A stretch of 64,000 bases of DNA from Belliella filtrata (GTDB lineage Bacteria; Bacteroidota; Bacteroidia; Cytophagales; Cyclobacteriaceae). The position numbers were made by a program, and so were the translations under genes. The stretch lies in contig NZ_JAKZGP010000009.1 of NCBI RefSeq assembly GCF_022549775.1, positions 38,841-102,840 of the forward strand, written 5' to 3'. Under the pieces are notes generated by a model. That model worked only from the letters and a program-made list of their open reading frames with translations, did no database searches and was not told where the DNA came from. How positions within the stretch are numbered: position 1 is the stretch's first letter; every line of letters begins with the position of its first letter. This document shows, piece after piece, positions 8,960 to 16,527 of the stretch.

Positions 8960-9547
8960 TTAATTTTCAAATAATTCATCTATAAATTTCTCAAAAGGCA
9001 ATGCCTTTTTGTATAAGAAATCTGAATAGACAGTTACAAGTATTTTTAAATAGCTTGGTTTATTATCAACACTGATTTTCTCAATACTAATATTACCAAA
9101 CAATTGATCAATTTTCTCATCTTCTCCAATATTACTCAAAGGAGGCTTAAAATATTGCTTTTCGGTTTGCTTGATCGAATCGTTGATTTCTTCAAGCTTT
9201 CTGTCAAGACTTATCTTCTGGTATCCCAAAGCTAACACGCGATGCCCAAATGCAAAGAAAAGTTTTGAAAAAATTTCCTGATCAAAGGGAGGATCAAAGC
9301 TTACGGCAAACCCATTGGCATAAGGAGAATTCAAAACATGTACACTTGGTTTTGCATCCACTCCTGTCGTCTTGAAGTGATAATTTCTTTTGACCAAATT
9401 CATCATTGATTCTCCTTCAGCTGAGTCCAACCAAGCAATGATTTCCGACTGCTCTTCCTCTGTATGTACAAAGTTTTCTTTATGTCTGACAGGTGTGCTC
9501 TTTTGAGGAAAAAGTTTCCCGAAAAGATCATCAATAAATGAACTCAT
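8960..9547 (-). CDS. Conserved-looking protein of unknown function
   Basis: A 195-residue soluble protein without signal peptide or membrane segment. The N-terminus (MSSFIDDLFGKLFPQK) is amphipathic. The middle holds YANGFAVSFDPPFDQEIFSK followed by LFFAFGHRVLALGYQ, and then a charged helical segment (LDRKLEEINDSIKQTEKQYF) that may form a coiled coil. I recognise no family. It is tightly placed: its ATG at 9547 shares one base with the recQ stop, and the NUDIX gene follows 7 bp later. That placement suggests cotranscription with recQ and perhaps a nucleic-acid related role, which is inference only. Confidence 0.7.
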   Translation of the reverse strand: MSSFIDDLFGKLFPQKSTPVRHKENFVHTEEEQSEIIAWLDSAEGESMMNLVKRNYHFKTTGVDAKPSVHVLNSPYANGFAVSFDPPFDQEIFSKLFFAFGHRVLALGYQKISLDRKLEEINDSIKQTEKQYFKPPLSNIGEDEKIDQLFGNISIEKISVDNKPSYLKILVTVYSDFLYKKALPFEKFIDELFEN

Positions 9548-11454
9548 TATTTTCCCAATTTATAATTCCCATTTGGCTCTGACACAATCTTACCTTCATC
9601 CTCTAATTGCCTCAGCACTTCAACTGTTTGAGCTTCGGACTTTAAGCCTAACTTTTCAAGTGTCAATATAGAAAACTCATTTCCTGCTCTTAAAGTTTGG
9701 ATTACCTTATTTTTCAATTTTTCTATCTGATCATCTTCAGCTTTTCGCTTTTCGATACATACATCACAAATCCCACAATGGTGATCACTTAGCTCACCAA
9801 AGTAAGCCGATATTTGTGATGCTCTACAGTTCGTGTGATTTTTCACATATCCAATCATTGCCTTGGCTTGTGTCTCGGCGAGCTTTCTTCTTTCGGCTAT
9901 CCTCTTGGTATCAAGAGGAAGCTTACCTGCATCATAGCGGTGTGTAAGAAAAGTGACTTGCGGGGTTTCTTTCTTTTTGTTGTAAGCCAAGACATTGAAT
10001 TGATCCAATAGCTCCAATTGTTTTATCAAGTCAGCTTCAGACATTTGAAGCTGTTTGGCAAGCTTATTTTCTTGAATCTTGATATATTCTACAAACAATT
10101 CCCCACCAAACGCCCTCAACAAGACTTTGATCAATGGGTCAAGTTTAGCGTTTGAAATCTGAAACTCATATAACTTTGATTGATCCACCAAAAAATGAAT
10201 ACTAGACGGTGCAAAAAAACTTTCATTGAGCTCCAAAAACCCTTCTTCTTGCAGAACCTTGAGGGCATTGTATGTCAGCAAGATGTCTAAGGAGTATATC
10301 GCACAGAAATGTGTTAGGTCAAAATCATAGCTCGTAAACAAACTACTACCTACAGCTATTCGGTAATTATTGGCTAAAGACTGGTATACCCTTTTCAAAA
10401 AATCAATCGGAGGATAAGCAATCTCTGCCCTTTTCCTTAGGGTATCGAGATCTTGCTCATTGGTAAGCAATACGCCGTAAGCCTTCAATTCATCCCTGCC
10501 AGCCCTACCAGCTTCTTGGTAATAGTTTTCAAGATTTTCGGGCAAATCCAGGTGGATCACTACTCGCACATCTGGCTTGTCTATCCCCATACCAAATGCA
10601 TTCGTAGCTACCATGATACGGATATGATTCTTTTTCCATTCTTGCTGACGCTGCTCCCTAATAGAGGAATCTAGCCCTGCATGATAAAAAGTCGCTGAGT
10701 GACCAAGTCTAATGAGCTCTTGTGCGATATCTTTTGTCCCCTTTCTATTTCTAGTATAAATAATAGCTGAACCAGGAATCCGATTCAAAATCTCAACTGC
10801 CTTTGTGACCTTATTTTCAACCAGACGCACAGCATAGCTTAAGTTTTTTCTTGAAAAAGAACGGACATAAACCTCTGGTGCTTTCAACTCCAACTTATCT
10901 ATAATATCCTGCTTTACCTGTTTCGTGGCAGAGGCTGTCAATGCCAAGCAAGGAACTTGGGGATGATGTGCTCTGATATTGGAAATCTCTAGATAGGGTG
11001 GACGGAAATCATAGCCCCACTGAGAAATACAGTGGGCCTCATCTACTGCTATCAAAGTGACATTCATCCTTTTGAATCGCTCTATAAAAATTTCCGTTTT
11101 AAGCCGCTCTGGAGATACATAAAGAAATTTATAATTGCCATATACACAATTATCCAAAATAGTGTCAATCTCTCTTTTTCTCATCCCAGAATAGACTGCA
11201 GCTGCCAATACCCCTCGAGCCTTGAGGTTATCAACTTGATCTTTCATCAAGGCTACTAGAGGACTCACTACTAAGCATAATCCTTCTTGAGCCAGTGCAG
11301 GGACTTGAAAGCAAATGGACTTCCCTCCACCAGTTGGCAAAAGTGCAACACAGTCTTTGCCGGATAAGACTGCAAGTACAATATCCAGCTGGGCAGGTCG
11401 GAAATCCTGATAGCCAAAATATTTTTGTAAAGTCTGTATTGCTAAAGTTTTCAT
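9547..11454 (-). CDS. recQ: ATP-dependent DNA helicase RecQ
   Basis: A 3'-5' superfamily 2 helicase used in recombination and replication repair. Domains in order: helicase core 1 (FRPAQLDIVLAVLSGKD for motif 0, LLPTGGGKSICFQ Walker A at about residue 45, VDEAHCISQWGYDFRP for motif II and the RecQ aromatic loop, ALTASAT for motif III), helicase core 2 (YHAGLDSSIREQRQ, ATNAFGMGIDKPDVR, YYQEAGRAGRDE for motif VI), and a zinc-binding RQC region near residues 545-570 (NCRASQISAYFGE, HHCGICDVC). The last 60 residues form a winged-helix-like tail, and no HRDC domain is apparent. The gene is 635 residues, a normal length, and is packed 1 bp from the upstream enoyl-CoA hydratase gene. Confidence 0.95.
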   Translation of the reverse strand: MKTLAIQTLQKYFGYQDFRPAQLDIVLAVLSGKDCVALLPTGGGKSICFQVPALAQEGLCLVVSPLVALMKDQVDNLKARGVLAAAVYSGMRKREIDTILDNCVYGNYKFLYVSPERLKTEIFIERFKRMNVTLIAVDEAHCISQWGYDFRPPYLEISNIRAHHPQVPCLALTASATKQVKQDIIDKLELKAPEVYVRSFSRKNLSYAVRLVENKVTKAVEILNRIPGSAIIYTRNRKGTKDIAQELIRLGHSATFYHAGLDSSIREQRQQEWKKNHIRIMVATNAFGMGIDKPDVRVVIHLDLPENLENYYQEAGRAGRDELKAYGVLLTNEQDLDTLRKRAEIAYPPIDFLKRVYQSLANNYRIAVGSSLFTSYDFDLTHFCAIYSLDILLTYNALKVLQEEGFLELNESFFAPSSIHFLVDQSKLYEFQISNAKLDPLIKVLLRAFGGELFVEYIKIQENKLAKQLQMSEADLIKQLELLDQFNVLAYNKKKETPQVTFLTHRYDAGKLPLDTKRIAERRKLAETQAKAMIGYVKNHTNCRASQISAYFGELSDHHCGICDVCIEKRKAEDDQIEKLKNKVIQTLRAGNEFSILTLEKLGLKSEAQTVEVLRQLEDEGKIVSEPNGNYKLGK

Positions 11455-12231
11455 TTACCAGATCAGTGGTTCTTTATTTAAAAAAGCTGAAATTCCCTGT
11501 TTACAATCCTGAGATTCTCTAGCTTTTGCATTCATCTCTGCTGCATAGTTCAATCCTGACTCTAAAGACATTTCTTGAACCTCGGCTATCATTTGCTTGG
11601 TCATTCCCATCGCTACGCCAGAGTTTTGGGTGATTAATTTCTGTGCAAAATCATACACACTTTGCTCAAGTTGATCTGCTTCTATGAGCCAATTGATCAA
11701 ACCAAAGTCTTGAGCTTCTTTTGCACTCAATAATTCTGCCCCCAAAAGCAACTGCTTTGCTTTGCCCTCTCCAATTTTCCGCAGCAAAAAAACTTTCACT
11801 ATGGCTGGCACAAAGCCAATCTTAACTTCAGTATAGCCAAATTTCGCCTCTGGTACTGCATAGGCAAAATCACAAACCGTCACTAGCCCACACCCTCCAG
11901 CAAGTGCATGGCCTTGTACCTGTGCTATTACCACCTTTTTAGAGGTATAAATTTGGTGAAAAAGCAATTTCAAATGATTACTATCTGCTAAATTTTCCTC
12001 AAAAGAATTGGCCTGAAGCTGTTGAAGTGAAGCAAGGTCAGCCCCAGAACAAAACACTTTGCCTTCCGCTTTGATTACGATCACTTTGACGGTATCATCT
12101 GACTCAAAATCAGTCAAGATCGACCTCATAGCGCTAACCATTTCGTAGTTCAATGCATTTCGCTTTTCAGGCCGGTTTAAGGTTAAATACCCAATCCTAT
12201 TTGATATGTGAGACTTTACTGAATGGTCCAT
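11455..12231 (-). CDS. Enoyl-CoA hydratase/isomerase family protein
   Basis: A crotonase-fold enzyme of about 258 residues. The start is set at ATG 12231 (MDHSVKSHISNRIGYLTLNR), since the ORF upstream of it carries a Cys-rich tail unlike the family. Family marks: LTLNRPEKRNALNYEMV, FCSGADLASLQQ (first oxyanion-hole segment), AQVQGHALAGGCGLVTVCD (second oxyanion-hole segment), AVPEAKFGYTEVKIGFVPA with the Glu that serves as a catalytic residue in many members, and ELLSAKEAQDFGLIN. Likely hydrates 2-enoyl-CoA or a related substrate (the AtuC/MenB/PaaF relatives cannot be told apart by eye). It sits directly before recQ on the same strand. Confidence 0.88.
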   Translation of the reverse strand: MDHSVKSHISNRIGYLTLNRPEKRNALNYEMVSAMRSILTDFESDDTVKVIVIKAEGKVFCSGADLASLQQLQANSFEENLADSNHLKLLFHQIYTSKKVVIAQVQGHALAGGCGLVTVCDFAYAVPEAKFGYTEVKIGFVPAIVKVFLLRKIGEGKAKQLLLGAELLSAKEAQDFGLINWLIEADQLEQSVYDFAQKLITQNSGVAMGMTKQMIAEVQEMSLESGLNYAAEMNAKARESQDCKQGISAFLNKEPLIW

Positions 12232-12311
12232 GAGACAACTTACTTTTTTGGGTTTATAAAAACAGCATTTCTTACAATATAGAGCCGTTTTCTTGTCAAT
12301 CCAAAGCAAAG

Positions 12312-12794
12312 CTACTTTAAAATGAACCTAAAAGCTCCAGGCTGATTCTTACTCCTGTCTTCAGTAGGACTACTTTTTCCATCTTGCTAAAAAAATGCTT
12401 GCTGAGCATCAGGGTTTACAGATACTGCAGGATTATTTTCAAAAACTGTAATCGCCCCACCCCCTGGCAATGGAATCAACAGGGAATCCTCTTTGACAAA
12501 ACCCACTAAAACCTCTTTAGACTAGAGGTGTTTAACCCTATTTGGAAATACTTTGTAAGCAAGTTTATCATTGCTAAGATCAAAATCAAAGTGATAATCA
12601 TCCCCAAAATCCAATGCAACACCCTTTTCATTCACATCATAGAATAGAAGTTCTAAATGGTTTGGAACAAAGAGTTCGAAACAGTTATATATGCCCGAAA
12701 TCACAAAAAGTATAGAAACGACATAGATCTTCCACTTCTCTGGTTTTGAAAACCTCACCAATACCATTGCCAACAAAAACCAATATACCAGCAT
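12312..12794 (-). pseudogene. Small membrane protein gene interrupted by two in-frame TAG codons
   Basis: ATG 12794 opens a 90-residue product that stops at TAG (12522-12524). It holds two hydrophobic segments (MLVYWFLLAMVLV; IYVVSILFVISGIYNCF) and a polar tail. The same frame then reads on for 44 residues (including VGFVKEDSLLIPLPGGGA) to a second TAG at 12387-12389, and a further 24 residues (QDGKSSPTEDRSKNQPGAF) to a third TAG at 12312. The composition after the stops still looks protein-like, so this is best read as one gene of about 160 codons decayed by nonsense mutations. I do not recognise the family. A truncated but working 90-residue protein is the alternative. Confidence 0.4.
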
Positions 12795-12967
12795 AAAGCA
12801 CTCTGAAACAAACAGCTACGACTTGGCGAAAGGAAGGCTTTGAACCATGAAAATCATGGTATTGACTACATGTAACAATGTCTCTGAAAGATAGACTAAC
12901 AGGTCGATTAAAAATGAGACTTCTGAAAAAATCCTATTCGAAAGCTTTTCGATAAATTAAAAAAGAA

Positions 12968-12995
12968 AAAGGGAGCATTTGCTCCCTTTCATTAT
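12968..12995 (-). terminator. Terminator after the outer-membrane barrel gene
   Basis: Stem AAAGGGAGC / GCTCCCTTT with a short AT loop, followed on the minus strand by a T-rich tract. It lies about 30 bp after the barrel gene's stop at 13019. Confidence 0.8.
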
Positions 12996-13018
12996 AAATA
13001 TTAGTCGACTAATTTTTA

Positions 13019-13576
13019 TTAAAACCTGTACCCTATAGAAAACCCAGCTTTGAACTCAATAGCTGAGAATCTATCTCCTACTTCAGATCCAAAACCTCTA
13101 GCTATCGATGCATATGGTCCCATAGCAAACTGCTCATTGAATACCCACTTATACCCAGCTCCAAGTCCGAGGATAGCACTGTTCAAGTCTGTCACCAATG
13201 GGGTTGATTGACCAACTGATTCTGTAAAATCCCCAAATCTATACTTGAAAAACGGAAACAAGTACATTTGCCCTTGAGTGGGGCTATCGAAATAGAAGTT
13301 GTACGCCACTTGAAGTGAGGTAGCATTAAAATCTCTTCCGTCAGAGGTCGAAACATAACCAAACCTATCATTAAAATGCCCCTCTAAACTGATCGACTGA
13401 TCTCTGGCAATGAAATGTTCATAACCTAACTCTACTGATCCAAGTAGAATGGTGTTTAGAAAATTTAGCTTCACTTCTCCAATACTATGATCTCTTACAT
13501 CTTGAGACATTCCTTGAGCAAAACCCATCGTTGAAACAAATGATAGCGCCAAAACTGCTAGTATTACTTTTTTCAT
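13019..13576 (-). CDS. Outer-membrane beta-barrel protein
   Basis: A 185-residue protein with a cleavable signal peptide (MKKVILAVLALSFVSTMGFA, cut before QGMS). The rest alternates hydrophobic and polar residues in strands ending in aromatic residues (GEVKLNFLNTILLGSVELGY, TSLQVAYNFYF, YLFPFFKYRFGDF, AILGLGAGYKWVF), and the chain ends in GFSIGYRF, the terminal-Phe barrel signature. It is probably an eight-stranded OmpA/OmpX-like barrel. Its role (adhesin, structural or stress-related) cannot be read. The gene is flanked by its own terminator. Confidence 0.85.
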   Translation of the reverse strand: MKKVILAVLALSFVSTMGFAQGMSQDVRDHSIGEVKLNFLNTILLGSVELGYEHFIARDQSISLEGHFNDRFGYVSTSDGRDFNATSLQVAYNFYFDSPTQGQMYLFPFFKYRFGDFTESVGQSTPLVTDLNSAILGLGAGYKWVFNEQFAMGPYASIARGFGSEVGDRFSAIEFKAGFSIGYRF

Positions 13577-13607
13577 GATTATAAAATTATTTAAAAACGT
13601 TTCAAAA

Positions 13608-14045
13608 CTACAAATATCTTTCCATTTGATAATGCATTATATTACATTCCTCAAAGATCTCGCCAACTTTCTCAAAACCAAACTTAGCATAAAGCGGCAT
13701 CGCTGTCAATTGTGCATGCATATAGAGTAATTTCCCTTTAGCCTCTTCTGTTGCACTGATATCATCAATAACTGCCTGTACTAGTGCTTGACCGACCCCA
13801 TTGCCCCTTGCAGACTTCAGCACTGCAAATCTTTCGAGCTTCACGCCATTTTTAGTAAACCTCCACCTGGCTGTTCCAGCTGGAACACCATCTACATAAG
13901 CGATGAAATGTGTCGATGTCTCTTCAAATTCATCATACTCCTCTTCAGGGCTTACATGCTGCTCTTGAACAAATACAACTTTTCTGATCTCAAAGATTTC
14001 TTCAAACTGTTTTTTATTCTGAACTTTTTCTACGGATATACTCAT
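13608..14045 (-). CDS. GNAT family N-acetyltransferase
   Basis: A 145-residue acetyl-CoA-dependent acetyltransferase starting at ATG 14045 (MSISVEKVQNKKQF). Motif A is visible as ERFAVLKSARGNGVGQALVQ (the R/Q-x-x-G-x-G/A acetyl-CoA loop), and motif B as LYAKFGFEKVGEIFEE. The opening IRKVVFVQEQHVSPEEEYD resembles the ElaA/YjcF subgroup. The start region overlaps the 3' end of phoH by 32 bp, so the pair is probably cotranscribed. Substrate unknown. Confidence 0.85.
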   Translation of the reverse strand: MSISVEKVQNKKQFEEIFEIRKVVFVQEQHVSPEEEYDEFEETSTHFIAYVDGVPAGTARWRFTKNGVKLERFAVLKSARGNGVGQALVQAVIDDISATEEAKGKLLYMHAQLTAMPLYAKFGFEKVGEIFEECNIMHYQMERYL

Positions 14046-15003
14046 CTTTGTTATCACTTTTTACTGATTCTGACTTTTCATAAGCCTCAATGATTGCCTT
14101 CACTAGCTTGTGCCTGATCACATCTTTTCCACTTAGGTTTACCACCCCAATACCTTTTACATCCTTAAGAACCTTCAAAGACTCAGAAAGACCAGATTTC
14201 TGACGCTTTGGAAGATCTACTTGAGATTGATCACCTGTGATGATCACTTTTGAGTTTGGCCCCATTCTAGTCAAGAACATTTTGATCTGCTCACTTGTAG
14301 TATTCTGAGCTTCATCCAGAAGTACAAAGGCATCGTGCAATGTCCTTCCACGCATATATGCCAAAGGTGCAATTTCAATCACGCGAGTCTCTTGGTAAAA
14401 CTTCAACTTTTCCGAAGGCACCATATCACTTAAGGCATCATATATAGGTCTTAGATAAGGGTCCAGCTTCTCTTGTAAGTCTCCGGGCAAAAAGCCTAAG
14501 TTTTCCCCTGCTTCCACGGCAGGTCTGGTGATGATGATTCGTTTTACTTCTCTATTTTTCAAAGCTCGCACAGCAAGCGCAACTGCAATATAGGTCTTTC
14601 CCGTACCAGCTGGCCCTAGTGCAAAAACCAAATCATTTTTGAAACAAGCCTCGACTAATTTTCTTTGGTTGGGAGATTTTGGTTTAACGACAAGGCCCTT
14701 ATTCCCAAATACAATCACATCATTTTTCTGATTTTCTTCGAAAGGAACACCCTCCATAGAGATATAATCCTTCACCTGATCAGGAGTAATATGACCGAAC
14801 CTATGGTAATGCTGCAGTAGCATGTTGACGATATCATTGATTCGAAGAATCTCTGGCGCTTGCCCTTGAATCCTAATCTCATTGCCACGAGATACAATCT
14901 TGCTTTCTGGAAATGCAGCCGCTATTTGGCGAACATTTTCATTCCCCGAACCTAAAAAGTCCAAAAGGGAAATATTTTCTAATGTAATGACCTTTTCTAC
15001 CAA
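14014..15003 (-). CDS. PhoH family P-loop ATPase
   Basis: A 329-residue cytoplasmic ATPase of the PhoH/PhoL family, linked in other bacteria with RNA metabolism near YbeY. The N-terminal 100 residues hold a small KH-like region (SRGNEIRIQGQAPEILRIND). The PhoH domain follows with Walker A FALGPAGTGKTYIAVALAV at about residues 130-148, RPAVEAGENLGFLPGD, Walker B AFVLLDEAQNTT, and sensor MGPNSKVIITGDQSQVDLP. ybeY is not next to it here. The gene overlaps the following GNAT gene and stands divergent from the SAM hydroxide adenosyltransferase gene. Confidence 0.92.
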   Translation of the reverse strand: MVEKVITLENISLLDFLGSGNENVRQIAAAFPESKIVSRGNEIRIQGQAPEILRINDIVNMLLQHYHRFGHITPDQVKDYISMEGVPFEENQKNDVIVFGNKGLVVKPKSPNQRKLVEACFKNDLVFALGPAGTGKTYIAVALAVRALKNREVKRIIITRPAVEAGENLGFLPGDLQEKLDPYLRPIYDALSDMVPSEKLKFYQETRVIEIAPLAYMRGRTLHDAFVLLDEAQNTTSEQIKMFLTRMGPNSKVIITGDQSQVDLPKRQKSGLSESLKVLKDVKGIGVVNLSGKDVIRHKLVKAIIEAYEKSESVKSDNKDEYIRRKSSE

Positions 15004-15053
15004 TCTATTGAATTTGATTTTAGAGTTTGTTTAAGGTGTAAGGATAAAATCCC

Positions 15054-15061
15054 TATTTTTG
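15054..15061 (+). promoter_or_regulatory. -7 promoter element, TATTTTTG
   Basis: Perfect match to the Bacteroidota -7 consensus TAnnTTTG, 46 bp before the next start codon. The closest upstream TTTG is 24 bp away, longer than the usual 19-21 bp, so the -33 assignment is weak. Confidence 0.4.
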
Positions 15062-15106
15062 TTCATACCTTCTACAAAAATATAAAATTTTAATTGACTT
15101 GCTTAT

Positions 15107-15883
15107 ATGGCTTTGGTAACATTCATTTCAGATTTCGGATACGGTGACTATTATGTACCTGCTGTAAAGGCTAAAATGTTGTCTATAAACCCACAGCTTA
15201 ACATTGTTGATATTTCACACAGCATCAACACATATGATATCGCTCATGCGGGTTTTATCTTGAGGGCTGTTTTTAGAGATTTCCCAAAAGGAACTGTTCA
15301 CCTGGTAGCTATGAATGGGACAAGCCAAATGAATGACGGCTATATTGGGATTAAACTAGAAGAGCACATCTTTATAGGCCCTAATAATGGAGTCTTGAGT
15401 CTCCTTGCAGACCACGACCCTGGGATAATCGTTCAGTTTGCAGACATTCATCTCAAAGACAGCACCTTCCCTACCAAAGACATCTTGGCTCCTATTGCTG
15501 CAAAGGTAGCTTCGGGTGCAGCGATTCACGATTTTGGAGGGCCTTTGAATCAGATAAAGAAAATGCTGCCAAGGCAATTCAAAGCATCCAAAAAGCAAAT
15601 TGTAGGTCACGTGATCCGAATAGATAACTACGGAAACTTGATTACCAACATCCGAAAAGATGTCTTTGATCAGCTGAATCCTGGAAGGTTCAGCATTGAA
15701 TTCAGTAGAGAAAAACTTCACAAGATAAATAGGTCTTACGATAATGTAGAAGCTGGAGATTGCTTTGCCTTCTTCAATAGTCTTGAGCTGTTAGAATTAG
15801 GCATCAATCATGGTAATGGCTCCGAACTTCTTGGGCTAAGACTTGACACACCAATATATATCAACTTTGAAATCGAAGGCTAG
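15107..15883 (+). CDS. S-adenosyl-L-methionine hydroxide adenosyltransferase (DUF62)
   Basis: A 258-residue member of the family shared with SAM-dependent fluorinases and chlorinases; most members instead use water/hydroxide and split SAM into adenosine and methionine. Visible marks: VTFISDFGYGDYYVPAVKA at the N-terminus with the conserved Asp that binds the ribose, VDISHSINTYDIAHAGFIL, HLVAMNG where many family members have VDPG, IGPNNGVLSLL, and in the C-terminal beta-barrel domain VIRIDNYGNLITNI. The halogenase insertion is not evident. It starts from a Bacteroidota promoter and is followed after 1 bp by the ABM-domain gene, so they form an operon. Confidence 0.88.
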   Translation: MALVTFISDFGYGDYYVPAVKAKMLSINPQLNIVDISHSINTYDIAHAGFILRAVFRDFPKGTVHLVAMNGTSQMNDGYIGIKLEEHIFIGPNNGVLSLLADHDPGIIVQFADIHLKDSTFPTKDILAPIAAKVASGAAIHDFGGPLNQIKKMLPRQFKASKKQIVGHVIRIDNYGNLITNIRKDVFDQLNPGRFSIEFSREKLHKINRSYDNVEAGDCFAFFNSLELLELGINHGNGSELLGLRLDTPIYINFEIEG

Positions 15884-15884
15884 G

Positions 15885-16181
15885 ATGCTCATAAGGATAG
15901 TAAGAATGAATTTCCAAGAAGACAAGGTGCCCGAATTTTTAGAAAACTTCCATGCCAACAAGGAAAAAATAAGAAACTTCCCAGGTTGTCAGCACTTGGA
16001 ACTCTGGCAAGATGAAAATTTCAAAAATATTTTCAATACTTACAGCATTTGGACAGATGAAGTGGCGCTGAATCAATATCGTGATTCTGAATTATTTAAG
16101 TCTGTATGGGCTGCTACAAAGATATTGTTTGCTGAAAAACCTTTGGCCTTTAGTTCAAAAAAAATCATCGAACTAGGTTAA
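15885..16181 (+). CDS. Antibiotic biosynthesis monooxygenase (ABM) fold protein
   Basis: A small ferredoxin-like domain protein of 98 residues. The start is ATG 15885 (MLIRIVRMNFQEDKVPEF), one base after the upstream stop; the ORF extension upstream overlaps that gene and is ignored. Signatures: FHANKEKIRNFPGCQHLELW, which matches the ABM/YgiN pattern, then FNTYSIWTDEVALNQYRDSE and LFKSVWAATKILFAEKP. Members act as small monooxygenases, haem-degrading enzymes or simple binding folds, and which applies is not readable here. It is probably coexpressed with the SAM hydrolase-type enzyme. Confidence 0.8.
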   Translation: MLIRIVRMNFQEDKVPEFLENFHANKEKIRNFPGCQHLELWQDENFKNIFNTYSIWTDEVALNQYRDSELFKSVWAATKILFAEKPLAFSSKKIIELG

Positions 16182-16186
16182 ATGGC

Positions 16187-16217
16187 TTGCAAGAAAAAAA
16201 AATAGTGTTCATATTTG
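16187..16217 (+). promoter_or_regulatory. Probable promoter of tRNA-Leu
   Basis: TTG at 16187-16189, then 20 bp, then CATATTTG at 16210-16217, one mismatch from the -7 consensus TAnnTTTG. The tRNA begins 45 bp later. Confidence 0.5.
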
Positions 16218-16262
16218 CATCCCGTTCAGCAAGGAACGGAACGATTCGCTAGAATCACATAA

Positions 16263-16344
16263 GCCCAGGTGGCGGAATTGGTAGACGCGTTGGTCTCAAA
16301 CACCAATGCCTTCGGGCGTGCCGGTTCGACTCCGGCCCTGGGTA
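16263..16344 (+). tRNA. tRNA-Leu (anticodon CAA)
   Basis: A class II tRNA of 82 nt. Acceptor arms GCCCAGG / CCTGGGT (first pair G-U), D-loop GGTAGACGC, anticodon stem-loop TTGGT-CTCAAAC-ACCAA giving anticodon CAA (16297-16299) for UUG codons, a variable arm (TGCCTTCGGGCGT) and T-arm CCGGTTCGACTCCGG. Discriminator base is A; CCA is not encoded. A strong terminator follows. Confidence 0.97.
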
Positions 16345-16361
16345 CAAAATTAGATAAAAAA

Positions 16362-16391
16362 AGGCTTTACGATACCGTAAAGCCTTTTTTG
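16362..16391 (+). terminator. Terminator of the tRNA-Leu transcript
   Basis: Perfect 10-bp stem AGGCTTTACG / CGTAAAGCCT with loop ATAC, followed by a T run, 18 bp after the tRNA. Confidence 0.9.
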
Positions 16392-16527
16392 TTAGAAATT
16401 TGCCTGGCCCTAAATACAGCCTAGCATGCTGCACTCAAACTTTTTATACCTTCTTATTTTCTAAACTCTACACTTTGTTCAGAAAAATTAAGACTAAAAA
16501 AACATATCGGAATACTTTATTCTAAAA

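Noticed and set aside
15356..15721. 121-codon minus-strand ORF inside the SAM hydroxide adenosyltransferase gene
   Set aside because: Antisense to a well-conserved enzyme; its sequence shows no domain.
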